DNA of 42,384 nt from contig CANKBG010000021.1 of the NCBI GenBank assembly GCA_947479935.1, positions 1-42,384 of the forward strand. Reading direction: 5' to 3'. The DNA comes from Comamonadaceae bacterium. GTDB lineage: Bacteria; Pseudomonadota; Gammaproteobacteria; Burkholderiales; Burkholderiaceae_C. The notes below the pieces were generated by a model, which was given only the letters and a program-made list of their open reading frames with translations, had not been told where the DNA came from and did no database searches. Positions 8,054-17,081 of the stretch are shown piece after piece (within the stretch, counting starts at the first letter, position 1; every line of letters starts with the position of its first letter). Both the position numbers and the translations under genes were made by a program.

Positions 8054-9169
8054 ATGACCTCAGCTAGTTTTGCACCTTTGTTGAACGATACTTTTTTGCG
8101 CGCTTGCTTGCGCCAAGCGACTGACCACACCCCTGTGTGGCTGATGCGCCAAGCAGGCCGTTATTTGCCTGAATATTGCGCCACGCGCGCCAAAGCCGGC
8201 AGTTTCATGGGCTTGGCCACCAACGTGGACTTTGCCACCGAAGTGACCCTGCAGCCATTGGACAGATACCCATTGGACGCTGCCATTTTGTTCAGCGATA
8301 TTTTGACGGTGCCCGATGCCATGGGCTTAGGTCTTAGTTTTGCGCTGGGAGAAGGGCCGCGCTTTGCAAAGTCTGTGCGCGATGAAGCTGCCGTCGCTGA
8401 GTTGCAAGTGCCCGACATGGCCAAGCTTCAGTACGTGTTTAACGCCGTCACGTCGATACGCAAAGCACTGAACGGCCGCGTTCCCTTGATTGGTTTTTCA
8501 GGCAGCCCTTGGACCTTGGCTTGCTACATGGTGGAAGGCAAGGGCTCGGACGATTACCGCTTGGTTAAATCGATGCTTTACAGCCGCCCCGATTTGATGC
8601 ACCGCATCTTGGAAGTGAATGCACAAGCTGTGGCAACTTACCTCAACACCCAAATTGAAGCCGGTGCCCAGGCAGTCATGATTTTTGACAGCTGGGGCGG
8701 CGTCTTGGCCGATTCAGCATTTCAAGAATTCAGCTTGGCCTACACGGCCAAAGTGCTGGCACTTCTGAAAAAAGAACACGAAGGCGCCACCATTCCGCGC
8801 ATTGTTTTCACCAAAGGCGGCGGTCTGTGGCTTGAAGAAATGGGCGCGCTAGATTGCGAAGTTTTAGGGCTAGACTGGACCATGAATTTGGGCCGCGCTC
8901 GCCACATGGTGGGCGGCGCTGTGAATGGCCCCGGCAAAGCCATTCAAGGCAACATTGACCCCAACGTGCTGTTTGCCCCTCCCGCTCAAATTCAAAAAGA
9001 AGTGATTCGCGTTTTGGACAGTTTTGGCAAACCTCACAGGGACGCCAACAGTACGGGGCCGACCCATATCTTCAATTTAGGCCACGGCATTAGCCAGTTC
9101 ACGCCGCCAGAGCATGTTTCGGCGCTGGTCGAGGCGGTGCACAGCCATTCCAAAGCCCAGCGAAGCTAA
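8054..9169 (+). CDS. hemE: Uroporphyrinogen decarboxylase
   Basis: Protein of 371 aa, a cytoplasmic enzyme that removes four carboxyl groups from uroporphyrinogen III to give coproporphyrinogen III in haem synthesis. The family hallmark [16 protein letters not shown] is at about residues 24-39, the AILFSDILT region follows, and FNLGHGI is near the C terminus. Length is normal. ATG 8054 fits the family N terminus; a TTG at 8024 in frame is unlikely. A purine-rich AAGGAA lies 13 nt upstream, a rather long spacing. A strong terminator-like hairpin follows at 9218. Confidence 0.95.
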   Translation: MTSASFAPLLNDTFLRACLRQATDHTPVWLMRQAGRYLPEYCATRAKAGSFMGLATNVDFATEVTLQPLDRYPLDAAILFSDILTVPDAMGLGLSFALGEGPRFAKSVRDEAAVAELQVPDMAKLQYVFNAVTSIRKALNGRVPLIGFSGSPWTLACYMVEGKGSDDYRLVKSMLYSRPDLMHRILEVNAQAVATYLNTQIEAGAQAVMIFDSWGGVLADSAFQEFSLAYTAKVLALLKKEHEGATIPRIVFTKGGGLWLEEMGALDCEVLGLDWTMNLGRARHMVGGAVNGPGKAIQGNIDPNVLFAPPAQIQKEVIRVLDSFGKPHRDANSTGPTHIFNLGHGISQFTPPEHVSALVEAVHSHSKAQRS

Positions 9170-9217
9170 GGCCCCGTCGGCATCACAAGCCACAACTTCT
9201 ACCGCATAAAAACCTTC

Positions 9218-9253
9218 AAAAAACCCAAAAATTTAATTATTTTTGGGTTTTTT
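9218..9253. terminator. Rho-independent terminator after hemE
   Basis: A perfect 15-bp stem (aaaaaacccaaaaat / atttttgggtttttt) with a 6-nt loop ends in a run of six T, 49 bp after the hemE stop. The stem is A/T-rich with a CCC/GGG centre, and it is symmetric enough to work on either strand. Confidence 0.75.
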
Positions 9254-9261
9254 CTATTGAC

Positions 9262-9270
9262 TTATGCACA
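9262..9270 (+). promoter_or_regulatory. DnaA-box match (degenerate)
   Basis: TTATGCACA fits the relaxed DnaA-box consensus TTWTNCACA. It lies in an A/T-rich stretch between hemE and priA. See the perfect box at 9450. Confidence 0.4.
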
Positions 9271-9449
9271 AAAGTTCTTCCAACAGAATTTAAAATTCTC
9301 AGGTGACGTCGACATGCATCGTCAACGCCTCATATAAGCTAAGTTGTTGATTTTATTTAACATTATGAAACTGCTCAGTTCACGGGCAATCCAGTCAAAG
9401 CCTTATTTTTCAAGGCTTTACAGGGCATCGCGCAGGGTTTTCAACAAAG

Positions 9450-9458
9450 TTATCCACA
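9450..9458 (+). promoter_or_regulatory. DnaA-box match (perfect)
   Basis: TTATCCACA is identical to the E. coli consensus DnaA box and lies 138 bp before the priA start. With the relaxed match at 9262 it makes two same-strand boxes in the 418-bp hemE-priA gap. Besides these and the terminator, the gap shows A/T-rich sequence and no convincing gene. Confidence 0.5.
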
Positions 9459-9587
9459 GTTTCTTGGGACTCTCTCTAAAGATCTTGAAAAACAACAACT
9501 TACCCGCGATTCCAAGACTTTTTATGAGCAAGAAAATGACAGAATGGGTGTCCTCCTTCCGATTGAAGGTGTTGCACAAGGTTTTGA

Positions 9588-11696
9588 ATGCAAAAGTGGC
9601 TTGACATTGCGGTTTCAGCGCCCGCTCACAGTCAGGTGGGCGGCTTGCTCACGTATGCATCAGAACTTTCGGCCGAAGTAGGGCAGTTGGTCCGTGTACC
9701 TTTTGGCAACAGAGAAGTCTTGGGGGTGGTCTGGGCTGTGCATGACTCATTGCCCTCCAAAATCAGCACACACACGGTCCGAAATATTGCAGCGGTGCTG
9801 GAAGGTGTGGCCCCGCTGAACAAACATTGGCGGCAGTTGGTTCAATTCACTGCTCAGTATTACCAACGCTCAATCGGCGAAGTGGCCATGGCAGCACTGC
9901 CGCCACAATTGCGCGATCTCACAACCATTCAATTGGCCAGGCGATTGAAAAAACACAGCGCCACTTCGGAAGAGTTGACCGCAGCCTTGCAATCACCTTG
10001 GCCTTTGTCAGAACAACAAATACAAGTGTTGGCGCAGATGGCTGAGGCACCTGGCCCCTTCCTCATTCATGGCGCCACAGGCAGCGGCAAAACCGAGGTT
10101 TATTTGCAAGCGGTGGCGCGTTGTTTGTCAGAAGATCCCGAATCTCAAGCTTTGTTGATGGTGCCAGAAATTAACTTAACCCCACAACTTGAAGAGCGCG
10201 TCAAAGCGCGATTTGGCGCAGTGGGTGTTGTGTCGATGCACAGCGGCATGACCGCCCCACAACGTTTAAAAAGTTGGCTTGCAGCGCACAACGGCAGCGC
10301 GAGAATTGTGTTAGGCACACGCATGTCGATCTTTGCCTCCATGCCAAAACTAAAGTGGATTGTGGTGGACGAAGAGCACGACGCCAGCTACAAGCAACAA
10401 GAAGGCGCACGTTATTCTGCGCGCGACTTGGCGGTGTACCGCGCCAAACTAGAAGGTGCCAAAGTTATTTTGGGGTCTGCCACACCTTCGCTTGAAAGTT
10501 GGCATCACAGCCGTCCCACTGCAGAAGGCGGACGGTACTTGCGCTTGCAAATGCCGTCGCGGATTGGTGCGGGCCAGTTGCCATTTGTCAGGCGCGTGGA
10601 CATGAACCATCAGCCGCGTAAAACAGTGTTGTCTTCCCAATTAATTTCAGCCATTCAAGAGCGTGTGGCCAAAGGTGAGCAGAGCATGCTGCTGTTAAAC
10701 CGACGCGGGTATGCACCGGTGTTGCACTGCGCCGACTGCGATTGGAAAAGTGAATGTGCGCATTGCAGTGCCTTCAGGGTGTTTCACAAAATTGATCGCA
10801 CATTGCGTTGTCATCACTGCGGTTTTACCGAGCGCGTGCCGCGTGCTTGTCCCGCTTGTGGCAATGCCGACATTGCACCCATGGGGCGTGGCACCGAGCA
10901 ATTGGAAGAACACTTGGCTGAGTTGTTGACAGGCGTTAAAAGACCCGATGGTCAGCCTGTGCGTGTGATGCGCATTGACGCGGACAGTACCAAATTGAAA
11001 GGTTCGTTGGAAGCCCAATTGGCAGACGTTCACAGCGGTGAGGTGGATGTGCTGGTGGGTACGCAAATGATTGCCAAGGGTCACGACTTTCGCCGCATTA
11101 CATTGGTGGCAGCCGTGAACCCTGATGGTGCTTTGTTTTCAAGTGACTTTAGAGCACCAGAGCGTTTGTTTGCTTTACTCATGCAAGCGGGGGGGCGTGC
11201 GGGGCGTGATGCCGCACAAAGCGCCAGCAGTGAAATGTGGGTGCAAACGTTTCACCCGTCACATGCCTTGTTCGAGGCGCTTAAAAAACATGACTACCCT
11301 GCATTTGCAGAACAACAATTGAAAGAACGTCTGGAAGCGGGCTTACCACCTACTAGCTTTCAAGCCTTGATTCGAAGCGATGCAAAATCGCAAGCGGTGG
11401 CGCTAGCGTTTTTGAACCATGCCAATTTGCAATTGCAGTCACTGTCCTCTTTAAATCAAGTGGATGAAAACGATAGCGGGCTTTTATCAGAGGTCAGTGT
11501 CTACCCCGCCGTACCCATGAGCATTCAGCGTGTGGCCAACGTAGAGCGCGCTCAAATGCTGATGGAAAGTCCTTCGAGAAAAGCATTGCACAGGGCCTTG
11601 GATTTGATGCAACAGACTCTGCACGCAACGAGATCAGAGCCTGAGCACAAGGGCTTGATTCGGTGGTTGGTGGATGTGGACCCACTGGCCATTTAG
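9588..11696 (+). CDS. priA: Primosomal helicase PriA
   Basis: Protein of 702 aa that recognises stalled forks and reloads the replisome by 3'-5' helicase action. The N-terminal part contains LLTYASELSAEVGQLVRVPFG, the 3'-DNA-binding domain. Walker A GATGSGKT is at 162-169 and the DEEH box at 261-264. A zinc-binding insert has eight cysteines at 381, 384, 390, 393, 408, 411, 421 and 424, the normal PriA number. The helicase C lobe has GTQMIAKGHDF, and QAGGRAGR is motif VI. The ATG at 9588 matches the family start. Two DnaA boxes lie upstream. Confidence 0.95.
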   Translation: MQKWLDIAVSAPAHSQVGGLLTYASELSAEVGQLVRVPFGNREVLGVVWAVHDSLPSKISTHTVRNIAAVLEGVAPLNKHWRQLVQFTAQYYQRSIGEVAMAALPPQLRDLTTIQLARRLKKHSATSEELTAALQSPWPLSEQQIQVLAQMAEAPGPFLIHGATGSGKTEVYLQAVARCLSEDPESQALLMVPEINLTPQLEERVKARFGAVGVVSMHSGMTAPQRLKSWLAAHNGSARIVLGTRMSIFASMPKLKWIVVDEEHDASYKQQEGARYSARDLAVYRAKLEGAKVILGSATPSLESWHHSRPTAEGGRYLRLQMPSRIGAGQLPFVRRVDMNHQPRKTVLSSQLISAIQERVAKGEQSMLLLNRRGYAPVLHCADCDWKSECAHCSAFRVFHKIDRTLRCHHCGFTERVPRACPACGNADIAPMGRGTEQLEEHLAELLTGVKRPDGQPVRVMRIDADSTKLKGSLEAQLADVHSGEVDVLVGTQMIAKGHDFRRITLVAAVNPDGALFSSDFRAPERLFALLMQAGGRAGRDAAQSASSEMWVQTFHPSHALFEALKKHDYPAFAEQQLKERLEAGLPPTSFQALIRSDAKSQAVALAFLNHANLQLQSLSSLNQVDENDSGLLSEVSVYPAVPMSIQRVANVERAQMLMESPSRKALHRALDLMQQTLHATRSEPEHKGLIRWLVDVDPLAI

Positions 11697-11754
11697 CAAC
11701 TTGACTCAATAGGTATTAAGCGGCGGGGCGCAAACTTGCTCTTTCACGCTTGCA

Positions 11755-12720
11755 CTATTGCAATAAAGCCACTGCACCTGAAAAAGTCAAGAAAGCTGCC
11801 GCTGTTGAGACCAAAATAATTCGAGCGATGCGCCCATTGTCCGCTCCGAAACGTTCGGCCAACATGACCACATTGCTGGCACTGGGCAATGCAGCCACCA
11901 ACACCATGACCTTCAATGCAAAGACGTCCAGCGGAACGCCCAGCGAAATCACAGCCAAGCCAACACTCAAGACCAGCAAGGGATGCAAAAACAATTTCAT
12001 GAAGGCCACAGGCACATAGTCTTGCCATGTCAGGGGGCCATGCTGTTCGTCATGGTCAATTTTTTGCGATCTTGCCAATACTGCACCAATGGTGAAAAGG
12101 GCAACGGGCGAAGCGGCATCCGCTAAGAGTGTCACTGTTTTTTCGACAGGCTCTGGCAACTCAACCTGAAATGCAGAAAACAAGGTGCCCAACAAAATAG
12201 ACCATGGCATGGGATTTTTGGCCATACCCCACAAAGCATTTTGGACCGCCTTGCGCACGCCCTGCTCGCCTGCGCCATCTAGCCTTGAAAGTGCAATGCA
12301 CAAAGAAGTGGTAATGACCATGTCAATGACAATGGTGACAATGGCAGGGCCCGCAGCGGCCGCGCCCAGCAAGGCCACCAGCAGTGGCACGCCCATGAAG
12401 CCGGTATTGGGAAACGCGCCTACCAAGGCGCCAAAAGCAGCATCGTTCCAACCGATGCGTTTGTTAAGGGTGACGGCCATCACAAAAGCAACCATGACCA
12501 AGGCACAAAACAAATACATGAAGAATGCGCCCGCATCTAACAACTGCGCAATAGGGGTATTGGCACCGAAACGAAACAGCATGCAGGGCAAGGCGAAAAA
12601 GAGCACGAATCCGTTCAAGCCCGGAATGGCCTCAAACGGCAACATTTGGCGGCGCGCTGCCCAATAGCCGCAAAGAACCAATGCAAAGAAAGGGAAGGTG
12701 ACGCGCAAGACATCTAGCAT
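11755..12720 (-). CDS. AEC (auxin efflux carrier) family transporter
   Basis: Inner-membrane protein of 321 aa with about ten hydrophobic segments in two halves, typical of the AEC family, whose bacterial members move dicarboxylates such as malonate or malate, or remain uncharacterised. Segments such as FPFFALVLCGYWAARRQ (start), FGALVGAFPNTGFMGVPL (about 93-110) and LPSASNVVMLAERFG near the end are family-like; the N-P-x-x-G-type helix break is visible in the FPNTGFMG motif. The substrate is not predictable. It is divergent from rep with 97 bp between the starts. Confidence 0.85.
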   Translation of the reverse strand: MLDVLRVTFPFFALVLCGYWAARRQMLPFEAIPGLNGFVLFFALPCMLFRFGANTPIAQLLDAGAFFMYLFCALVMVAFVMAVTLNKRIGWNDAAFGALVGAFPNTGFMGVPLLVALLGAAAAGPAIVTIVIDMVITTSLCIALSRLDGAGEQGVRKAVQNALWGMAKNPMPWSILLGTLFSAFQVELPEPVEKTVTLLADAASPVALFTIGAVLARSQKIDHDEQHGPLTWQDYVPVAFMKLFLHPLLVLSVGLAVISLGVPLDVFALKVMVLVAALPSASNVVMLAERFGADNGRIARIILVSTAAAFLTFSGAVALLQ

Positions 12721-12817
12721 GGCTCACATTGTGCCTTGGAATTTGATCTTAAATTGCCCGCTATGATTCATGGCTCACCGTGAGGTCTTGAAATTTCGGT
12801 GAACTCATTTTTAAAGC

Positions 12818-14923
12818 ATGTCTGCCTCCATCTCTGGTCTAAACCCCGCCCAACTTGAAGCTGTCAATTACGTCAAAGGACCTTGCTTGGTCTTGGCGGG
12901 TGCTGGTTCGGGTAAAACGCGCGTGATCACGCAAAAAATTGCACGACTCATCGACGCGGGACTAGAGCCCAAACGCATTGCGGCCATCACATTTACCAAC
13001 AAAGCGGCCAGTGAGATGCGCGAACGCGCAAAGAAACTCATTGGCAGAGGTGCACAAGAAGTCATGATTTGCACCTTTCACGCTTTGGGCGTGCGAATCA
13101 TGCGGCAAGACGGCGCGGTACTTGGCTTGAAGCCGCAATTCAGCATTTTGGATTCAGACGATGTGGTGAGCATTTTGAAAGATTGCGGCGGCACCACAGA
13201 TGCCAACACGGCGCGACGATGGCAGTGGACGATCAGTGCTTGGAAAAATGGCGGATTGACCAGCGCGCAAGCTGAAAGCCTTGCGCAAAACGAAAATGAG
13301 CGCGTTGCTGCGCGCATCATGGGACGCTACGAAGAACGCTTGTCGGCGTACCAAAGTGTGGACTTCGACGATTTGATTGGCTTGCCTTTGAAATTGTTGG
13401 CGCAATATCCTGATGTGCGCGAGCGATGGCAAGCTGCCATGGGCCATGTATTGGTCGACGAATACCAAGACACCAATGCCACGCAATACGAAGTGTTGAA
13501 GCACTTGGTGGGTGAGCGTGCGCGATTTACAGCCGTGGGCGATGACGATCAATCAATATACGGTTGGCGCGGTGCCACGCTCGATAACTTGAAGCGCTTG
13601 CCGCAAGATTTTCCGCAACTCAAAGTGGTGAAGCTAGAGCAAAACTATCGCTCTACCAGCGCCATTTTGCGAGCCGCCAACAACGTGATTGAACCCAACC
13701 CCAAGCTGTATCCGAAAACTCTGTTTTCAGAATTGGGTGAAGGTGAACCTGTTCGCGTGGTCGATGCCGACAACGAAGAACACGAAGCCGACCGCATGGT
13801 GGCTCGCATTCAATCTTTGCGTGCAGGCACCGCCACCACAGCCGGCGGCGTGCAATACCGTGACTACAAAGAATTTGCCATTTTGTACCGTGCTAACCAC
13901 ATGGCCAAACCGTTTGAAAAAGCCTTGCGTCGCGCCCAAATTCCTTACAAAGTTTCAGGCGGACAAAGTTTTTTTGATCGCGCAGAAATTAAAGATTTAT
14001 GCGCATGGTTTCGCCTCTGGGTCAACAACGACGACGACCCGGCTTTTTTGCGAGCCGTGACCAGTCCGAAGCGCGGCATTGGCCATCAAACGTTGGCGGG
14101 GCTCGGCACCTTGGCCAGTCAATACAAATTGAGTTTATTTGAAGCGCTGTTTTCCAACAGTTTAGGCAGTCGACTGTCTGCGCGTGCAGTGGGTAGCTTG
14201 CACGAGTTTGGGCGCTACATGAACGACTTGACCTACCGCGCAAAGCGCACAAATGGCGCCGAAGATGCCAAATCATTTCTGTTGCAATGGTTGAAAGATA
14301 TTGGCTATGAAAAACATTTGTACGACGGCGAGGACAATGAAAAAGTAGCCGCTGCGCGGTGGACAAATGTGCTTGATTTTTGCGACTGGATGTCAGGCCG
14401 TTGTGGCGGCACGATAGACGATGCAGCCGGCGTGAGCGTGATGGCAGAAACAAAATCACTTTTGGAAGTAGCGCAAACCATTTCCTTGCTGTCCACCTTG
14501 AATGAGCGAGAGCAAGATCCCAATGTGGTGACCTTGTCGACGCTGCATGCTGCCAAAGGTTTGGAGTGGCCGCATGTGATGCTGGTCGGTGTGAATGAAG
14601 GCATGCTGCCTTTTAAAATGGACGAAGACAACAAAGAGTCCATCAACGCGGCCGTACATGCTGAAGGTCAACTGACACGGCTTCAAGAGGAGCGTCGTTT
14701 GATGTACGTGGGCATCACACGAGCGCAGCGAACTTTGGCCGTCAGCTGGACCAAGCGCCGCAAAAAAGGACGTGAAATCATTGCCGCTCTGCCCAGTCGT
14801 TTTATTGCAGAGATGGCACTCGACAAAAATACGGTGAAAGAAGATCCAAGAGAAAAATTACGTGCACTGCGCGCAGAGTTTGCTTTGAAGGCGGCCGCTT
14901 CGGCAGCTCATCTTAAAGATTGA
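12818..14923 (+). CDS. rep: ATP-dependent DNA helicase Rep (UvrD/Rep superfamily 1)
   Basis: Protein of 701 aa, a 3'-5' helicase that helps forks pass protein-bound DNA. Motif I AGAGSGKT is at 27-34, with ITFTNKAASEM (Ia), VDEYQDTN (II), GDDDQSIYGWRGA (III), EQNYRST (IV), TLHAAKGLEWPHV (V) and RLMYVGITRAQ (VI). The start LNPAQLEAVNYVKGPCLVLAG and the CTFHALG region match E. coli Rep better than UvrD, and it lacks the UvrD C-terminal tail, so Rep is preferred. Length is close to the 673 aa of E. coli Rep. Confidence 0.9.
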   Translation: MSASISGLNPAQLEAVNYVKGPCLVLAGAGSGKTRVITQKIARLIDAGLEPKRIAAITFTNKAASEMRERAKKLIGRGAQEVMICTFHALGVRIMRQDGAVLGLKPQFSILDSDDVVSILKDCGGTTDANTARRWQWTISAWKNGGLTSAQAESLAQNENERVAARIMGRYEERLSAYQSVDFDDLIGLPLKLLAQYPDVRERWQAAMGHVLVDEYQDTNATQYEVLKHLVGERARFTAVGDDDQSIYGWRGATLDNLKRLPQDFPQLKVVKLEQNYRSTSAILRAANNVIEPNPKLYPKTLFSELGEGEPVRVVDADNEEHEADRMVARIQSLRAGTATTAGGVQYRDYKEFAILYRANHMAKPFEKALRRAQIPYKVSGGQSFFDRAEIKDLCAWFRLWVNNDDDPAFLRAVTSPKRGIGHQTLAGLGTLASQYKLSLFEALFSNSLGSRLSARAVGSLHEFGRYMNDLTYRAKRTNGAEDAKSFLLQWLKDIGYEKHLYDGEDNEKVAAARWTNVLDFCDWMSGRCGGTIDDAAGVSVMAETKSLLEVAQTISLLSTLNEREQDPNVVTLSTLHAAKGLEWPHVMLVGVNEGMLPFKMDEDNKESINAAVHAEGQLTRLQEERRLMYVGITRAQRTLAVSWTKRRKKGREIIAALPSRFIAEMALDKNTVKEDPREKLRALRAEFALKAAASAAHLKD

Positions 14924-14932
14924 AAAGCAACT

Positions 14933-16207
14933 TCAGTTGGCCTGCTGCCAAACTTTCCACAATTGCGCCAATTCAATGGCCGTGGAGTCGCCCTGAATAC
15001 TGTCCCACATTTTGTGGGCTTCCACTTTTTGCCCCAGCTTGAACAAAACAATGCCTGCATGCAATCGCGTTTCATTTTCACGACGCAGTCCGCCCATGGC
15101 CAAGGCCTTGGTGTAATGAGCCTGTGACTGATCCCACTTTTGTTTAGAGGCATACACATCGGCCAAACTGGCCAAAGCATTGGCGTCTTTGGCCGACTTT
15201 TCTAATGCAGGCATGGCCTTTTCATCTTCATTCCAACGCAGTTGAATTTGCTGCCGCAGTTTTTGATGATTGGCGGCATCACTGCCTTTGCCCATGACGC
15301 CCGCTGCGTAGGCCTGCTCGACCACCCGCATTGCTTCCGCTGGCAAACCCGATTTGAGGGCCAAATTGGCCATGTCAACATACTCAACGGCATCCACCAT
15401 GTTGCCCGTCAATTCCAGCAATCGGTAGAGGTCCAAATCAAAACGTGGATTGAAATTGGCTTGGCGTGCCAGACGCGAAATGATCTCTGCCCAATAGGCT
15501 TTGGAGGGGTAGTTTTGGAGTAATATTTTGAGCGTGCCGTTGTAACCTGCATCGTCTTTTAATTGGCGCTGACTGATAGCCAAGATGTGTAACTCACTCT
15601 CGGGTGTTTTCACTTGAGCCGCTTCATCTAAGCGTATTTTTTCATTGACTTCTTGGACCACTTCGTTGTGTCGCTTTAAGACAGAAAGTGTTTGAATTAG
15701 TACAGGTCGAACGATTGGATTGCTGCCTTCTAGCTTTAAATAAATTCGGGCCCAATCGACAACTTTGTTGAAGTCTTGCGCCTGTTGACTTGCGTTGAGT
15801 AGCGACTCAATGAGAGGACGTTTTTGCGCGGCAGGTGTGCTCTCTGGCATTTGTTGAATCAAATTTTCCAAAGTGCTCACTGCCAAAGGAAAGTTTTTGG
15901 CCTGCAAAGCCGCAACCGCCAATGCGCGCTGAATGAGTGGCTTCTCAACCTCGGTAATGCCTGGCATGGCCAATGTTTGCTGCGAAAGTGAAAGTGCACT
16001 CTCCAGTTGCCCCGCTTTGAGCGCATCTTGGGCAGCCTGCAATGATTTGGCCACCTCCGGGCGAATAGGGGTTTGTGCTAATACGGAAACAGAAATACTC
16101 AAACACAACGCAAAAGTTGCAGCAGTCAGTCGGTGAATTAGCTTTAACCCGCGTGAACCCTGCGCTGGTTGATTACATTGGCAAATGTTATTCATCATAA
16201 AAAGCAT
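14933..16207 (-). CDS. Secreted TPR-repeat protein beside the TonB system
   Basis: About 424 aa from ATG 16207 (other starts at 16198 and 16195; an ORF extension to 16273 is unlikely because it would touch the tonB side). The N terminus has a basic region and a hydrophobic stretch ending VLAQ, a signal peptide. The remainder is helical and Ala/Leu/Gln-rich, with repeated TPR-like pairs such as SLQAAQDALKAGQLESALSL, ALAVAALQAKNFPLAVSTLE and ALASLADVYASKQKWDQSQAHY. No catalytic motif is visible. It lies head to head with tonB-exbB-exbD. Periplasmic TPR partners occur with TonB2-type systems in Vibrio, so a role in the same energy-transducing process is an inference. Confidence 0.7.
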   Translation of the reverse strand: MLFMMNNICQCNQPAQGSRGLKLIHRLTAATFALCLSISVSVLAQTPIRPEVAKSLQAAQDALKAGQLESALSLSQQTLAMPGITEVEKPLIQRALAVAALQAKNFPLAVSTLENLIQQMPESTPAAQKRPLIESLLNASQQAQDFNKVVDWARIYLKLEGSNPIVRPVLIQTLSVLKRHNEVVQEVNEKIRLDEAAQVKTPESELHILAISQRQLKDDAGYNGTLKILLQNYPSKAYWAEIISRLARQANFNPRFDLDLYRLLELTGNMVDAVEYVDMANLALKSGLPAEAMRVVEQAYAAGVMGKGSDAANHQKLRQQIQLRWNEDEKAMPALEKSAKDANALASLADVYASKQKWDQSQAHYTKALAMGGLRRENETRLHAGIVLFKLGQKVEAHKMWDSIQGDSTAIELAQLWKVWQQAN

Positions 16208-16225
16208 CGAAATAGTCTTGGTGTC

Positions 16226-16302
16226 TGTATCTCTGAAATTAGTCTCTATTAGGTCATTACAATAGCTTCCCATTGACCTATGACATCACAACAAGAGATA
16301 CA
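16226..16302. promoter_or_regulatory. Spaced inverted repeat in the TPR/tonB divergent region
   Basis: tgtatctct (16226-16234) and agagataca (16294-16302) are perfect 9-bp inverted arms 59 nt apart, within the region from which the TPR gene and tonB diverge. They could be two operators for one regulator. I see no Fur-box-like 19-mer. Confidence 0.25.
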
Positions 16303-16347
16303 AGCCAGCATTTAAAATGGCGACATCCCAGAAAGTTTAATGACGAC

Positions 16348-17004
16348 ATGATAGATTACGCCAGCCGGCAACGAACACCCAGAAAGCACCTGATCGGGTT
16401 GACAGCGGTGGTAGTGCTCCATGGACTTCTCTTTTGGGCCATCAACTCCGGCCTTGCACGCAAGTTTGTGAAGGTTATCAAAGGGCCGGTGGAAGCCGTC
16501 CTGTTGGAAGAAACCAAACCCGAGATTCCACCGCCGCCGCCGCCGCCGCCACCTAAGAATTTGCCGCCGCCACCGCCTTCTTATGTGCCGCCAGTGGACA
16601 TTCAGGTGGCTGCGCCAACCCCCGTGAACGCCATTGCCGCTGTGTCCAATACGCCGCAGCCTGTGGCACCCCCTTCGCCATTGCCTGTGCAAATGACGGC
16701 ACCACCGGCACCTCCTGCACCTCCGGTGCAAACTGCTGCTGTGATCAGCGCTTCCAGTTGCGAGAAGCCTGAGTACCCCAGCGCTTCCAAGCGCTTGGAG
16801 GAAGAAGGGACTGTTCAGCTGAAGTTCTTGGTCGGCGCAGATGGCAAGGTCATTGAATCGGCCGTAGAGAAGTCATCTGGCTTTAGGCGTTTGGATGAAG
16901 CGGCCCGCGCCGGCTTGTCCAAGTGCCAGTTCAGACCTGCTACGGTGGACGGCAAACCCCAGCAAAGCTGGGCGAGCATGAAATACACATGGCGTTTGGA
17001 ATAA
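16348..17004 (+). CDS. tonB: TonB energy-transducing protein
   Basis: Protein of 218 aa that links the ExbBD motor to outer-membrane receptors. The cytoplasmic N terminus is basic (RQRTPRKH), a single membrane segment follows (about 15-34, including VVVLHGLLFWAI), then a Pro-rich periplasmic spacer with long proline runs, and a C-terminal TonB domain with YPSASKRLEEEGTVQLKF and a two-Cys pair (CEKPEYP ... LSKCQF). ATG 16348 gives the usual short cytoplasmic tail. An ORF from TTG 16273 would add 25 unlikely residues. It is first of an operon with exbB and two exbD genes. Confidence 0.88.
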   Translation: MIDYASRQRTPRKHLIGLTAVVVLHGLLFWAINSGLARKFVKVIKGPVEAVLLEETKPEIPPPPPPPPPKNLPPPPPSYVPPVDIQVAAPTPVNAIAAVSNTPQPVAPPSPLPVQMTAPPAPPAPPVQTAAVISASSCEKPEYPSASKRLEEEGTVQLKFLVGADGKVIESAVEKSSGFRRLDEAARAGLSKCQFRPATVDGKPQQSWASMKYTWRLE

Positions 17005-17081
17005 GTACAAGTCTAAACACCACCTCATTTTTGTTGAATATTTTTTAAATTTAATTGAATCCGTTTCAGAGGAGTCCTCCC

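Noticed and set aside
9218-9460. Chromosomal origin of replication
   Set aside because: Only two DnaA boxes and no dnaA, rpmH or clustered repeats in the window; too weak for an origin call.
9344-9604. Forward ORF of 86 aa before priA
   Set aside because: No recognisable family, no ribosome binding site, spans the DnaA box and overlaps priA by 17 bp; its composition looks like random frame reading.
16312-16731. Reverse ORF of 139 aa, Arg/Trp/His-rich
   Set aside because: Antisense to the Pro-rich part of tonB; its composition mirrors the proline codons.
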